Source of the DNA: Lanius collurio
Taxonomy: Eukaryota; Chordata; Aves; Passeriformes; Laniidae
Reading direction: 5' to 3'
Length of the DNA stretch: 64,000 nt
NCBI GenBank assembly: GCA_020086605.1
Contig: JACBWW010000086.1
Coordinates: 571,749-635,748 of the forward strand
Position numbers and translations under genes: made by a program. Numbering within the stretch: position 1 is the first letter of the stretch; each line of letters begins with the position of its first letter. The notes beneath the pieces were generated by a model that saw only the letters and a program-made list of their open reading frames with translations, did no database searches and was not told where the DNA came from. This document shows positions 1 through 15,250 of the stretch, one piece after another.

Positions 1-507
1 TCACCAAGGAAAAGCTTAAACAATTTGAATAGTAAAATAATTCAGTGTACAGGTGCATTGTATCCTAATGGAGCTGCCTACAAAGAAAAAATCCAAAGGC
101 AAATAATTTAAAATCCAAATGCAAATAATTTACTTATGCTAAGAATCAAAAAATAATTTTGATGAAGCACCACTTCCTTGAAATGCTGCTTTTTTCTGGC
201 TTTCTAAGGAGCTTCAGCAGAAATCTCTCTTTTAATCCCTTAAAAAAGAAACAAAACCCAAGCTGTAGACAATTTTTTTGCCACACACTTCATAAGAATT
301 TGTTTAAATCACACTTCTCATTTTTCTACTAAAAGCCCACTTTCTACAGCTTCCACTGACATCCTGAATCTCAGGGGAAGTTCAGTCCCAGTTTTGTAAT
401 GAGGGGAAAAAAACAAAGGCATTGGGGTTTTTCTAGGGTGGCTACATCAATGAAACTCTGAATTACTGCTCCTTAATGAGAAAAGTGCAATAAAGAGTCC
501 ATGTCTA

Positions 508-2724
<2,217 letters not shown>

Positions 2725-2740
2725 AGTTCCAGTCCGGAGG

Positions 2741-5700
2741 CTGGAGAGGGGAAACAGAGGGACAAAGGAGGAAAAGGGCCAGAAAAAGACATGGGTTAAA
2801 ACCTTTGATTTTTAACTCCCAATTTTAATGAGTTCCACAGAAAACCTGGAGAGATTTTTCATTTTCTCCATCTACTCCCACGAGGAGGGATTTTTAAGAA
2901 CCACCCTCTAACATGGATATGAGGAGCTTCGGACCAAGAACCCACTTAGTCAGGAACTCCTGATACCAGGATCACTCGAGAGCTCGGAGAGGGGTTAAAT
3001 ATAGACCATGGAATTAACATCTCCCTCCAGTTCATCACAGAAAGTGGTGTTTCATCAGGATGGTGTCACAAAAATAACAACTTCTCACCACTTTCAGCAC
3101 TGTCAGTGTGCAGAACTTGCCACCCTGCAAGTTTTCCACCAAAATGCTCCATCATTTTCTGTTTAGGTTCAAATCCAACAGCTTTCCCCAATGTTTGGGG
3201 TTTTTTTCATGTGCTTGACTACATTAAAAACTATAAAATTAATGTGGGGGTTTTTTAATGTAGCTTCATTACACCTTGTATTTACAATGCACATAAATAA
3301 AACAAAGCGTTGGACAAGTCTTACAAGAAATAAGATGCACAATCCAAAAACATCCAAAACAAACTCTCAAACAACTCAGGACGAAATCACAATTTTTCAA
3401 ACGGCCTTCTTTAAGGTTATGCTGGAAATCTGCCAGGGAAATGAAACGTTTTGGTGGCATTTCAGTTGCAAATGTCGCCACGAGGGCGCTCTCCGTGCGA
3501 GGAGCGGCCGCCCGGCTCCCGCAGCCCGAGCGCTCAGGAGATGGCAGCGCTGGGCTGCGGGAAGGGCTGCGGGAACCGCCGGCAAACGCGTCCCCCGGCC
3601 CTTTTCACTCCGAGCAAAGCAATCGGGCACTCAAACACGTTACAAACTAGCTGTTATAAATAAGGGACCAGATTATCGATTTAACAATTATCCATTTATT
3701 TTGTACTACATTGTAGCTTTGTTTAAATGTAATTTTGTACTTTTTTGTAGCTTTGTAAGTTAAAATTTCTCTTGCAGTTTAAGAAAAAAAAAATCCACTT
3801 AGTTGTGAAGAAACCGGCCTCTTATCAGGGCTTGCATTTACAACCCCCTCCTTACCCCTTTCGAAGCTGGCCTGCTGAAGAGTAGTAGATAAAGAAAAAA
3901 AAAAAAAAAAAGAAGAGAAGAAAAGGGGCTGAATATGCAAACTAGAGCCGAAAAGACCCTTGGAGTAAAAAAAATCCCTAGAAAATAATAATTTAAAACG
4001 AACCAACAAACTTTTAAGAAAAATGAACCAGGTTGCTCTATCGGCAACTACTACCTGGCCAGCTTTTGGGTTTCTTCAAGTAGTCACCCTGATGAGAAAG
4101 TCTGCTGGAGCCACTGCCCTGAGGACGGCGAATCAGCACCATCCCCTCCGTATCCACCTTCGTGCACAGCCCCGGCCCGTGAGGAACACTCGAGGGCCCG
4201 GCTCTATCACAGGGAGTGGCAGAGCCGAAGTTCCTCCTCCTCCAAGTCGAAGCTGGGGCAACGAAGCTGGGCAGGGCCCCCACCCGAGCTGATCACTTTT
4301 AATAAAGGCTTAAAAAGGACCATCAGTCCTGCCCTTTTTTTTATTTCAGTAGCCAAGCAGTACTCCAGATGCTCCTAGAAGTACTCGCAGTGCTAGGAAA
4401 ACATAAAATAAAACAAGGAGTGCTCCCAGGTCTGTGTTTGAATGGGTGAGTGTGGCACAGAACTCGCTCCAGAGACAGCAAGTGCTCCCAGCTTCTGGAA
4501 CTAAAACAGCATCACACACTAATGTGGACAGATTCCACAGCCAGGGCAGCAAGGTTTTGTTTTAACTGGGTAAAACTTTTCATTTCAAAGGTACATCAAC
4601 AGTTTTGAGTGAAATTTTAGAAACTAGAAAACATTAGAATTTTACAGAGTAACTTTTATGCAAATTTGTTTCGAAACAAGGACCTGCAAGTCTTTAGCCC
4701 TTCCCCAAGGAGTCCTTAAAGGAATTTTATGCATAAAATCACAGTCAGAAAAGCCCTTTCCAAGACAGGAGCCAGAGATGCAGAGCCCAGTCCAGAATAA
4801 AATCAAATTATGAATCCCAGTATTGCAGGAAATCCCAAAGCAAAACCAATTGAGGGAGAAAAATATCTTTTCATTCCCTTCACCCCAAAAGATACTCCCA
4901 ATTCCCAACAGAAATTGTTGCAGTTCAGAAACAAAAGGGCCCTTTAACCAACCCCTCCATCTTCAGGGTAGCCCTGCCCAAGGACATTCCCAACCTTGCC
5001 AAACAAGGAACAAAAATTGCCTTTTGAGAACAAAAATTGCTGTTTCAGGGTCAGCACTTCAGGAGAAGCAGCAGATTGACCCATGCCCATGGGAGTGATT
5101 TCCTCCAGAACTGTTTTGCAGGAATACAAAAAGGAAACAGCATCTCCCAGCCCGGGATGAACCACAGGGGCTGGGGACCCACCTGCCAGAGGTTTCCTCC
5201 AAATCACCAAAGACAAACGTGGATCCCCAGGAAAACAGAGCTGAGCAGGGAGGAAAAGGGGCTGTTGGAGAAGTGGGACACGGAGAGAAGCCATCCCCAA
5301 ACCCCTGCTCCGACACAACCTTCCCAGGAATACTCGAGCTATTTTTAAGCAGGGTCTGGAAATGCCACGGGAGCCGAGGGGAGCGGGAAGCCCCACCAGG
5401 CTCCTCGGGAGGAGCTGGCTCAGGAAAGGCTCCTGAATTCCGCCCTGAGGAGGAGCCCTGCCAGCACCATCTGCTCCACAGAGGCCTGCCCAGGATTTGC
5501 AGCTTTACCCACAACCAGGGGGAAAAACAAACAGGCAAAGCCAGGCTTTATCCTATCTTTTCCTCAGTATTATCTCACAAAATTCCAGTTTTCAGTCAAT
5601 AAACTCGAAGCAAAGAGTCAAAATACGTGCTCCAGTAAGGAAGGGGTATCACAAACCACTTCATGCAAAGCTTAATCAATTAATTAAAGGGTAAAACTAC

Positions 5701-8700
5701 TTCCTGCAAAGCTTAATTAATAATTAAAAGGTCTACTGCCTCAATACAAGCAGCATCACCTGGCACTCTGGAATTCTGGAGTGCAGAGACAGCAAAGCAC
5801 AAGATTTTTCCATGTTCAATCCCATCTAAAGAACATTTCAACACCTACCCTAGATAATGTACATTCAGCTAATGAAACTAATTAAGCTATTATAAAAAAA
5901 TGGCCACAGAGCTCATGGGAAGGGAGAATCAGTTCCATGACCTCAGTGAGATGAAGGAGCTTCCCCCACCGGCCCCAGAAGCTGGAAATACCCAGGCCAC
6001 AGGGAAAGCTTGGGGAGAAGAACTTTCCTGCATGGCAGCACTGATGTGTTTTGGAAAAGCAGTGCCAGGATTCGGTGTCACCTCCACCCCAGCTCCCAGG
6101 ATCACACAGGACACGAGGCCAAGGCAGCAGGACAAGCCCAGGGCTGCAGCTTCACGTGGGATTTTCAGGAGATGGTCTCAATTAAACAGCGCCCTAACGA
6201 GCTCTCAGCATCACTGAGAGATTCCACAGCAGAATCCGACTATTCTGAGAACACTGAGAGCCCCTTTCAGCCCCAGCAGTGATGTGGGTGAGGACAAGAT
6301 AGGAACAAACCCTTCTCTCAACACTGAAAAGGAGAATTCTGCAGTCAGAGCCCCCATTAGTTCCTGAAAAGAAGAGTGAAGGTATTTTTCTCAGCTGGAT
6401 ACATTCTATTTCTTTGTAAGAGAGTAACAACCTGAAATATTATGAAAACCTAATTTTCAACCATTGTGAGGAAGCACTAAAACTTATCTCCAGAGGGATG
6501 ATCTCAGTGCACACAAAGAACTGAGTTTTAATTTCAATGACTTTTACATGAGACTTTTCCCTTCACAAACTGATGTGAACCAAGACACTTTGGTGACTGA
6601 AATCCTGCACCTGTTGACTGAAACCTTTGTACAGCAGAGAAAAAGTCCAAGACACCCAGCTGAGATCAATAACTCGAGCTTGCTAAAGGACTTACAGGAC
6701 TGGGAATCCTTCCTCCAGGAAAAGGCTTGGGACTTCCAAGCAGTTCCCTGCTGCTGCCCCACTATTGATGTCAGCAGAGTGGATAATGCCAGCTCATTCT
6801 CCTGCACTCGTCAGCCAGGGGTGACTTTGACTAAAATAGTGCCTGTCAGTGGAAACAAACGTGGCTTTGGGCAGCAGCACTGGGGCCCAGGCCTCTCCCA
6901 CTCCCAGGGCAGCAGGCAGCAAACTGGTGCTGCTGGTTGGCTGTGAACACTCCACCATCGATCCACACGGCAGCACTGAGGGCACAGCACGTGCTCTGTT
7001 CACACAGCAACACCACAAAACCATCTCTGATCTTGCTAAACAAAGTTAATTCTCAATTTCTCCACAGACCAGCACACAAGTTCCTGCAGAGCCTTCTGAA
7101 AGAGACCCCAGGTCTCAGGGTAAAGTTGTCCCCCAGTGATGAGGAAGACCCTGCTACTCTGTGCGTGACACCACCAATGCAGAAGAAACCCACTCCTGAT
7201 CCAACAGCACCCCACAGGATTTCCCTTGGGCTGTGCTGGAAAGGGCTACAAAGACACTTGGAAACACCCTCCCATCCCTGCCAGCTGCTGCCAGCTCCGG
7301 ACACGGGGTGAGGCTGCACAGGAGCGGGCACAGCCTGGCACGGGCACCACACCCTGCTGGGGGGAGCAGAACCCCCGACCCCAAACCTCCACGGGATAAA
7401 CAGAGCTCCAGCCACAGCAGGAAGCAGGAGGAAATCTCCCAGCACGGACTTGGATGGGGACTGAGCTCCCAGCCGTGGCCACTTGTTCCTCTGCTGTGCC
7501 AAGGGATCGTCTGTGGTGCCACAGAACAACGAGATCTGGGATGGCTCCGCCTGCAGGGCTGGGCTTGAGGGGCAGGACTTGCAGGGAGATGGGGCAGAGC
7601 CACCAGCCCAGACACAGCCTCCAAGTGTCAGACATCTGAGGCACAAAATTAAACCAACAAAATGCAGATTTTAAGTGTGCCTGGATTAACTTCTCCTGCC
7701 TCATTTAGTACTTGAGGCATTTCCCCAACAACGAGAACTCTGCTCATGAAAAGCTCCTTCAAACTTTCTCTTAATTCATTATTTAAGTACTGAGTCTGCA
7801 CACAAATATTAATAGAAACCTCATGTGTTTATCTGAAATGGCATTTTTTGATGAATTAGGCTGGAACACAGAGGGCAGATTCTTCTATTTCCATCTACTT
7901 CCTTTCTCACTAAGCCAACAAATTACTCTGATCTCCACCAATTCTCATGGTTCAAGCTCTACCCAAAGTTTCTTAGCAGAACCAAAGACAAACTTCTGCA
8001 AGGCATCAGGCCTGTGTATAAGATAGACTATTAAAAGCTATATATATAAAAAACTATAATGGTTATGTGGTGTAAGGATATCTGAGACAACTTTCCTTCC
8101 TTAACCTCTATTTCCAAGAATCAGATTCCAGCATTCAGACAAAATGAAAACTTTCAAGTTTGAAGTTTGGTGTTGCACAGCCCAATTTTAAACAACTGTA
8201 CAATTACAGCAAGGATTTAAACTAACACCTTTCCCCCGAAAATATTTATATATTCAATTCACTACATTTTTAACATTCAAATTGCTTTGAGTTCTGCATA
8301 TCCTTCAAAAAGGCTAAGTAAACATAACAGAGGAAACATTTGGGAAAGAGGAACAGAGACAACATTCCCATCCAGCACAGCAATGAAGATCTACTGTGCT
8401 TGGGATTTGACAACTTGAGAGTTATTTTCTATTAAATTTTACACTCCACAAGGCTCCTCCACAATTCCAGATCCTCCTGTACTTGAAATCAAAGCAGCAT
8501 ATGTAGCTCATTAAAGGAAAATAAAATTTTCCCTCAAAACACCCTCTTTGCTGTAGAAGTGCACAGTTACTCACACATTTCTCTAACAGCAAAATTATTT
8601 AGTCACAAATAGTATTTAAAAGCAAAAAAAAGGTGATTACATTTAAGAGCAATAAATCTGGATGACTTTAAAACAGTTTATTATTGCCTGAGGCAAGGTA

Positions 8701-9435
8701 GTTAGCATGTAATGGTTATTTCTGACTGAATCCAGATCAGAACCTCAAAAACTCAAAAGTTTTACTGAACAGGCAAGATAAACTCACCCTAAAACCACAC
8801 AAATCAGCTCACAAACCACTGCTGGGGCCCAGTCTTATCCAGAACTGCAGGAACCTCAGTTTGCTGCATGGCACGAGTTATCTCTGCTGCATTTTATTAT
8901 CTTCACTGGATTTACTGCAAGGCTTTAGGAGTATTTCAGAAATAACCTAAGAAATAAGCACTTAAAAAGGCACTTCATGTGGACTGAGTCTGTTGAATCT
9001 GAACAAGAATTCCAAGTTTTAACCCATGGCACCTCAATCCAAGGCAGCAGCAGTGCAAATGTTAAAATAAAGTAGCATGTAGTCTCTTATTCTTAGGGGA
9101 AAGAACATCAGAAACCTTGCAAAGCAGTCAGGAACCTTGATTACTGCAGTGCTTTGCCCAAAAGGTAATTTCTGCATCAGATTAATACTTTAATAAGGAC
9201 TAATTCCCAGTTTTCCTTCCATAACCTTGCCAGAACAAGCCTGGAGTTCTCAGTAACTTAATCAACTTCTCCAAGCTCCTTCAGATTTTTATCACAAAAC
9301 ATTTCAGCCAGTTGGGTTGTCTGAGGCGTTTTTGACTACCCTGCCAATACAAACTGAAGCCCTTGGCTGGTTTTGTGCCCGAGGTGCTGCCCGGGCTGGG
9401 TGTGACACACTGACCCACATTCCAGCCCCGGCACT
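2741..9435 (-). other. KDM4B 5' intron, first part
   Basis: No exon recognised. Contents: AT-rich intronic DNA, a CpG-rich patch at 3478-3620, short homopolymers (A run near 3898-3911), and a diverged tandem pair at 5658-5732. Open frames here are short, lack family motifs and overlap on both strands, so I treat them as chance. Confidence 0.7.
5658..5732. repeat. Diverged tandem pair of about 35 bp
   Basis: Two copies sharing CTTC-TGCAAAGCTTAAT and TTAATTAA/TAATTAAAAGG lie at 5658-5692 and 5698-5732. Each carries TAATTA-type homeodomain cores and an HNF-like TGCAAAG. Confidence 0.6.
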
Positions 9436-9438
9436 GCC

Positions 9439-10011
9439 AGCGCTGGGCATCAGCACCGGGCAGCAGCGCCGGGCAGCAGCGCCGGGCATCAGCGCCGGGC
9501 ATCAGCACCGGGCATCGGCACCGGGCATCAGCACCGGGCAGCAGTGCCGGGCATCAGCCCCGGGCATCAGCCCCGGGCAGCGGCACCGGGCAGCAGCGCC
9601 GGGCAGCAGCGCCGGGCAGCAGCGCCGGGCATCGCCGCCGGGCATCAGCACCGGGTATCGCCGCCGGGCATCAGCACCGGGCATCGCCGCCGGGCATCAG
9701 CAGCGGGCATCAGCACCGGGCAGCAGCGCCGGGCAGCAGCGCCGGGCATCGGCACCGGGCATCGGCACCGGGCATCAGCACCGGGCATCAGCACCGGGCA
9801 TCAGCGCCGGGCATCAGCGCCGGGCATCAGCGCCGGGCATCAGCGCCGGGCATCAGCGCCGGGCATCGGCACCGGGCATCAGCACCGGGCATCGGCACCG
9901 GGCATCAGCACCGGGCATCGGCACCGGGCATCAGCACCGGGCATCGGCACCGGGCATCGGCACCGGGCATCAGCACCGGGCAGCAGCACCGGGCAGCGGC
10001 ACCGGGCAGCG
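9439..10011. repeat. 13-bp minisatellite, about 44 copies
   Basis: A near-perfect tandem array with unit CAGCACCGGGCAT and variants (CAGCGCC, CGGCACC, GGGCAG). Its 573 bp correspond to 44 units. G-rich on the plus strand, with a GGG tract every 13 bases. It lies in the KDM4B 5' intron and makes open frames with a 13-residue period, which are a repeat artefact. Confidence 0.95.
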
Positions 10012-10033
10012 GCAGCTCCGCGGAGCCGGGCCC

Positions 10034-10764
10034 GGCTCCCCCGGCTCCAGAAGGCCCGGCAGGGGCTCCCTCGGCTCCAGAACGTTCGGCAGGGGCTCCC
10101 TCAGCTCCAGAATCCCTGGCAGGGGCTCCCTTGGCTCCGGAACGTTCGGCAGGAGCTCCCCTGGCTCCAGAAGGCCCAGCCTGGATCCCCCGGCTCCAGA
10201 ACATTTGGCAGGAGCTCCCCCAGCTCCAGAAGCCCCGGGATGGCTCCCTCGGCTCCAGATTCCCCGGCAGGAGCTTCCCCGGCTCCAGAAGGCCCAGCCC
10301 AGCTCCCCCGGCTCCAGAAACCCCGGCAGGAGCTCCCTCAGCTCCAGAACATTCAGCAGGAGCTCCCCCGGCTCCAGAAGCCCCGGCCCAGCTCCCTCAG
10401 CTCCAGAAGGCCTGGCAGGAGCTCCCCCGGCTCCAGAAGGCCCAGCCTGGCTCCCCCGGCTCCAGAACATTTGGCAGGAGCTCCCCCGGCTCCAGAAGGC
10501 CCGGCAGGAGCTCCCCCAGCTCCAGAACATTCGGCAGGAGCTCCCCCGGCTTCAGAAGGCCCAGCCTGGCTCCCCCGGCTCCAGAAGGCCCGGTAGGAGC
10601 TCCCCCGGCTCCAGAATCCCCGGCCGGGGCTCCCCCGGCTCTGGAAGGTTCGGCAGAGCTCCAGAAACCCTGGCAGGAGCTCCCCCGGCTCCAGAAGGCC
10701 CGGCAGGAGCTCCCTCAGCTCCAGAACGTTCAGCAGGGGCTCCCTCGGCTCCAGAAGCCCCGGG
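10034..10764. repeat. 30-bp minisatellite, about 24 copies
   Basis: The unit is roughly CTCCCCCGGCTCCAGAA followed by GGCCCGGCAGGAG, with alternating middle words (AACGTTCGG, AACATTTGG, AAGCCCCGG, AATCCCCGG). One unit near 10640-10665 lacks about 12 bp. It directly follows the 13-bp array, with about 20 bp between them. Confidence 0.93.
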
Positions 10765-10790
10765 GAACCTCAGCCCCTGCTCTTTGCAGA

Positions 10791-13590
10791 GAGAGAACCC
10801 CCGGCTTCTCCCTGCTCACAACCATTTCACACTTTTAGCCCAAACTGCAACTCAAGGAGTGACAATTTAAAACCGAAATCAAACCTTCAAGGTGAAGTGA
10901 GACAATTTGAATCTCTCCTGGCTCAGTTTTATCCAGGTCTCTCCGGAAGCTGCAGCTCCAAACTTGACACACCCCTCCCAGGCAAAGCTGTGCTGCTTGT
11001 TCTGCCAACAGAACTGAGATCAAATATGGGAAACTTCATAAAAACTTCTTATCTGCACCAAAAACTAACCAAAGGTCTCCCCATTGCCCTAGGGGTGTAT
11101 CCAAAATCATGAACGAATAGCAGAAAACCTCAGAAATCACTTAACCCCCCAACCAACTTCCAGCATGCATTTCTTGGGCCATATTCAAACTGAGCAGAAT
11201 TTCTAACAGATTTAGGGAACAAAAGGACAATCCTATATTCTTCAAGAATCTGGGAATTGTGGCTTGTTCATGAGCCTTATGAAACAGCAAAGAAATATAA
11301 AACTAACAAAGTTTCATGTCACTGCTGCCATGAGTGTGGCACACCCAGATCAAGGAGGGGCAGAATACAAATGTGTTCTCCTGTGTAATTCAGTAAGAAC
11401 ATGACTGAGGAACTGCCTCATTTATAAAGGAGAATGATTTACTCCACGAAAATATAAATGAAAATAAGTACCTTGATTAAGCCATGGTAACAAATTATTC
11501 CTAAGCTGTTACATGATAGAACATATTTGGTCCAAAACAAAGGTCAAAAAAAGAAATCTTATTAAGCAGTGATCAGTTTAGTGGAGAACACTGAAAATGG
11601 AAAAGCACGTTTCTCATCCCACAGTGATGAGACATTAATATCCCCCAACCTGTGTGAAATGAGAGGATTTCTGCCAACATTTTACAGTACTCCAAGATTT
11701 CAGCTGCTACTGCAAACGGACAAACCCTCTTGAATTCTTTACCAGATGACAAATAATTATTTCCAGCAGCGCCTTGTGCAGCCCCGGAGGATCCCGGTGG
11801 CATCCAAATCCATTAAGCAAATCCCTCACTTGTGGTGACATATTTAGCTGTCATCCATCTTTGCTATTAACAGATGCTCCAGTGAAGGAACGTGGAGCAG
11901 CACAGGATCTGCAAACCCTTCCCCAGCACACCCTGAAGTGAGTCAGGAAGGGGGGGGAAATCACCAGTCCCGAGTCCTCCCGTACTGCCCAGAATTAACC
12001 AAGGAACACAAAGTGTCTCCTGACTGCCAAGAGCTTTCCCTCCCTGCTGCCTGGGTGGCTCAGCCTGCAGCTCACAGTGATTATTTCTGCTCTCAGGTGA
12101 ATTCCCTGCTCTCAGAAATGAGATTTTAAACTTGCAAGGTGAATCAGAGCCTCCTGTTTGCTGTAGTGCAGCTGGACATCCCAGGAGGAAATGAAACAAC
12201 TCTGCATAAATGTAAAATCCCCAGAGAGCCATCGTGCCTTTCCAGCAGGGCTGGCCAAACTGGTTCTCCCAACTCGAATCAAATTTCTTGTGACCTTTTA
12301 TATGGAAATAGCTCAAAGTTGTCAGGAGCTGTCTGTATTTTGGATGATCTAAAACACCTGCAGAGCTGGGAATTCTCACTTTATCTGTTAAATCTTTCTC
12401 TGGTGAATGACAGGAGTTGAGGTGAGAACTGTTTCCAGTGAGAGCATCACTGTCCCAGCAGCTTAGACTAACAGGTGACCAATAACCAGGATTATCTAAA
12501 GGAAATGGGTGGGATTCCCTCTCAAAGTGCATTTTGCTGTTGACTTCCCATCAAAAGCTGGTGAAACCCCTCACATGTGTAAGGGTTTACCTATAAAAGC
12601 CCATGTTCACCCTAAAGCCAAGCTTGGAACTTCAGACCTGTGTACTTGGGGTCTTTACCAAAGTGTTCTGACTTACTGACAAATCTGACTCCTTTTACAT
12701 ATTTATAAAATATTTTTATGTCCTTTTGTATATATATTTTATACATAATTTTTATATATAGGACCATATATATTCTGGTCCCACTGGACCATTTAAGGGA
12801 ATTATCTCTTTCCAATCAGCATAAAAAGGAGAAAGAACAATCCCCCATGGAGTGTTAGACAGAATTTTCCTGTCAAAAGATGCTCCAGTGAGTGTTTTAT
12901 CCATGAACATTAGCTCTGGAACAAGGAATCACTTTACATCCACCTACACCTCCTTTGCATGGGAGGAACTCCTGTCTCCAATGAGACAGGAACAGCCCTG
13001 GATTCCTTTAGGATTCCTTTTGGCACTGCAGGAGTTGGTCAGCCTGCCCCAACTTCCTCCTCTTGTTACAGGGAAACCCAAGAACTTGTTGTCACAGAGC
13101 AATTACTGGGTCCTCCAACAATTACTTGATGTAATTGCTGAAATGTAACTGTAAGTTTGTGATTCTAGGCTTAAGGTTTCCCCAATTCTGTGAATTTCAA
13201 TGAAACAGATGAGAAAAAAACAAAAGTTCCCAAGAAAGAAGCAATGTTGTGGGTGAAATGCTATCAGGTTTCAGATGGACAGAGCTCCTTAAAATTAACT
13301 ATTTTTGGTTAAAGGAAACTTAATTTTGGAAGGGTCAAGCTTGATATAACACAGATTTATACTGGCCCAGCACAAATGAGTTACAGAGCAAAAAACCAAC
13401 CTCCCAGGCCAGAAGAGCAGCACAGCCCCTGGGAGTGCCCAGCAGGGCCCAATCCCTGCAGCAGCTATTAAAATACAGAAGGAGCACACATAAAGCTGAA
13501 CCTTATCAGTGACTTTCCTTCTTCAATACCAAGGAGTCCAAAGCAGCTTCAAAACCAAGAACTCCAGGAAAGCCAAGAACCACCTTTGCA
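10791..13590 (-). other. KDM4B 5' intron, second part
   Basis: No gene recognised. Contains AT-rich stretches (TATATA runs at 12730-12775). The open frame at 11867-12532 (221 codons, minus) resembles no family I know and has no exon or promoter context. Confidence 0.65.
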
Positions 13591-13597
13591 CGAATCA

Positions 13598-13880
13598 CAG
13601 AATGTCCTGAGCTGGGAGGGACCCACAGGAATGATCCAGCCCAGCCCCTGCACAGACACCCCCACAATCCCAGCCTGCGCATCCCTGGGTGTGGTGTCCA
13701 AAGGCTCCTGGAGCTCTGGCAGGGCTGGGAATGTGCCCATTCCCTGGGGAGCCTGGGCAGTGCCAGCACCCTCTGGGGGAAGAACCTTTCCTTGAGCCCC
13801 ATCCCAAACCCCTGACACAGCTCCAGCCGTTCCCTGTGTCCTGTCCCTGCTCCCAGAGCAGAGCTCAGCCCCTCTGCAGA
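13598..13880 (-). mobile_element. CR1-type LINE 3'-end fragment
   Basis: Begins ATCACAGAATGTCCTGAGCTGGGAGGGACCC (shown in part) and continues with the CR1 body words for CCAAAGGCTCCTGGAGCTCT and the tail toward 13880. Reverse orientation. Confidence 0.85.
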
Positions 13881-14538
13881 CCCTTAGGAAGGGTATCCTG
13901 AAGAGTTCCCCTTCCACCACATCCCACATCCCATCCATCTTCAAGCTGTTTCTGCAAACAGGAGCAGCTGGAACCCGGGGAAGTCACCAAAGCGTGACCG
14001 GACACACAAATTCTGGAGTTCTCAAGTGTTTCGGGGCTGGGCACTCCCGTTCCCCCCGGCCCGGGGACACGGAGGGGCTGCGCCGGGGGGTCCCGCTCAC
14101 GCCAATAATACCACACACATGCACAAGTCATACAGGAATTTAAAGAAAGAAAAACAGAAGAAAAGAGCTTCGGTTTGGCCTCAGACTTTGACAGTCTCCG
14201 GAGGAGGAAAATAGAGATAAAAGAGCCAAACCCCACGCCGGTGTCACGTTCCTGCCCCCAGTTTTCCCAGCACGGAGCGTCCGCACCGAATCACGGACCC
14301 AGCGGCAGCTTTTGCTCGCCCCCAACCCACGGCCCCGAGCCGAACCCCCAGAATCGCCATTTATCCACGCTGATGGCCCAAATCCCCGCGATGGCGGTGC
14401 ATCCCCGCCGGGAGCCCCGGGGTGCGGGGGGACCCCCGGGGCCGCCCCTCGCACCGCACACCCGGCGCGGGCCCGGGCACTCGGGGGGTCCCACCCACAC
14501 AAAGCGCGGCGGGGCCGGGGGTGCGGGGCCCGTCCCGA

Positions 14539-14763
14539 NNNNNNNNNNNNNNNNNNNNNNNNNNNNNNNNNNNNNNNNNNNNNNNNNNNNNNNNNNNNNN
14601 NNNNNNNNNNNNNNNNNNNNNNNNNNNNNNNNNNNNNNNNNNNNNNNNNNNNNNNNNNNNNNNNNNNNNNNNNNNNNNNNNNNNNNNNNNNNNNNNNNNN
14701 NNNNNNNNNNNNNNNNNNNNNNNNNNNNNNNNNNNNNNNNNNNNNNNNNNNNNNNNNNNNNNN
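14539..14763. other. Assembly gap (225 N)
   Basis: All N inside the CpG island. GC-rich repeats on its flanks suggest a hard-to-sequence island core. Any frame spanning it is meaningless. Confidence 0.99.
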
Positions 14764-15041
14764 CTCCCGTCGCTCAGGCGGTTTCCACCAATCGCAGGCG
14801 GTCGTTGGCTGCCGGCGGCCCGCCCCCAGCGGCCATTGGGTGACACTGGAACCGGGTGAGCGCTGATTGGTGGAGCGCGGTGCCCGTCAGGCGCGGGGCG
14901 GGGCGGTGAGGACGTGAGGAGCCGCACAGCGCGGGGCGGGGGCGCTGCGGCCGCGCTGCGCCAATGAGGGGAGCGGGGAGCGCGCGCGCCCCCGCGCGGC
15001 CGGGCGGGGCATGGCGGGGGCCGGTAATGGCCGGCGGAACC

Positions 15042-15091
15042 GGGAACGGGAAACGGGGAACGGGAACGGGAACGGGGAGCCGGGAGCGGGG
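15042..15091 (+). repeat. (GGGAAC)n-like G-tract repeat
   Basis: Eight G tracts of three to four separated by 2-3 base loops (GGGAAC, GGGAAAC, GGGGAAC, GGGAGC). It fits a G-quadruplex-forming sequence on the plus strand, upstream of the KDM4B promoter core. Confidence 0.8.
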
Positions 15092-15250
15092 AACCTGGCT
15101 CTCGGTGCTCTGCCCTGGGGACACGGAGGGGACCGGGCACAGCTCGGACGCCACGGACTCCCGGTCACCGCGCCCGGCCCCGGCAGCAGCTCCAGCCTCT
15201 CTTCCCAACCTGGCCGCGATCCCACCGTGAGGGCCCCGCCGGGACCGGGA

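Larger units (their letters stand above)
14240..15250 (-). promoter_or_regulatory. KDM4B: CpG island, probable KDM4B promoter and noncoding exon 1
   Basis: A dense CpG stretch upstream of the KDM4B coding exons. It carries four CCAAT/ATTGG boxes (about 14788, 14833, 14864, 14962) and several GGGGCGGGG GC boxes near 14895-14945. The untranslated first exon is inferred to lie in or beside the assembly gap, so its donor cannot be fixed; GTGAGC near 14100 on the minus strand is one candidate. Confidence 0.7.

Noticed and set aside
9439..10011. Possible CRISPR-like array
   Set aside because: Direct tandem units of 13 bp without spacers in a vertebrate genome; this is a minisatellite.
9317..10870. 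517-codon plus-strand frame and a 350-codon companion, with repetitive Gly/Arg/Ala/Pro sequence
   Set aside because: They are read-through of the 13-bp and 30-bp minisatellites; units not divisible by three cycle through all frames, and there is no family match.
11867..12532. 221-codon minus-strand frame in the KDM4B intron
   Set aside because: No recognisable domain, no promoter or exon signals, and intronic AT-rich context.
14175..15140. Frames spanning the N gap
   Set aside because: They contain a run of unknown residues and depend on an undefined gap length.
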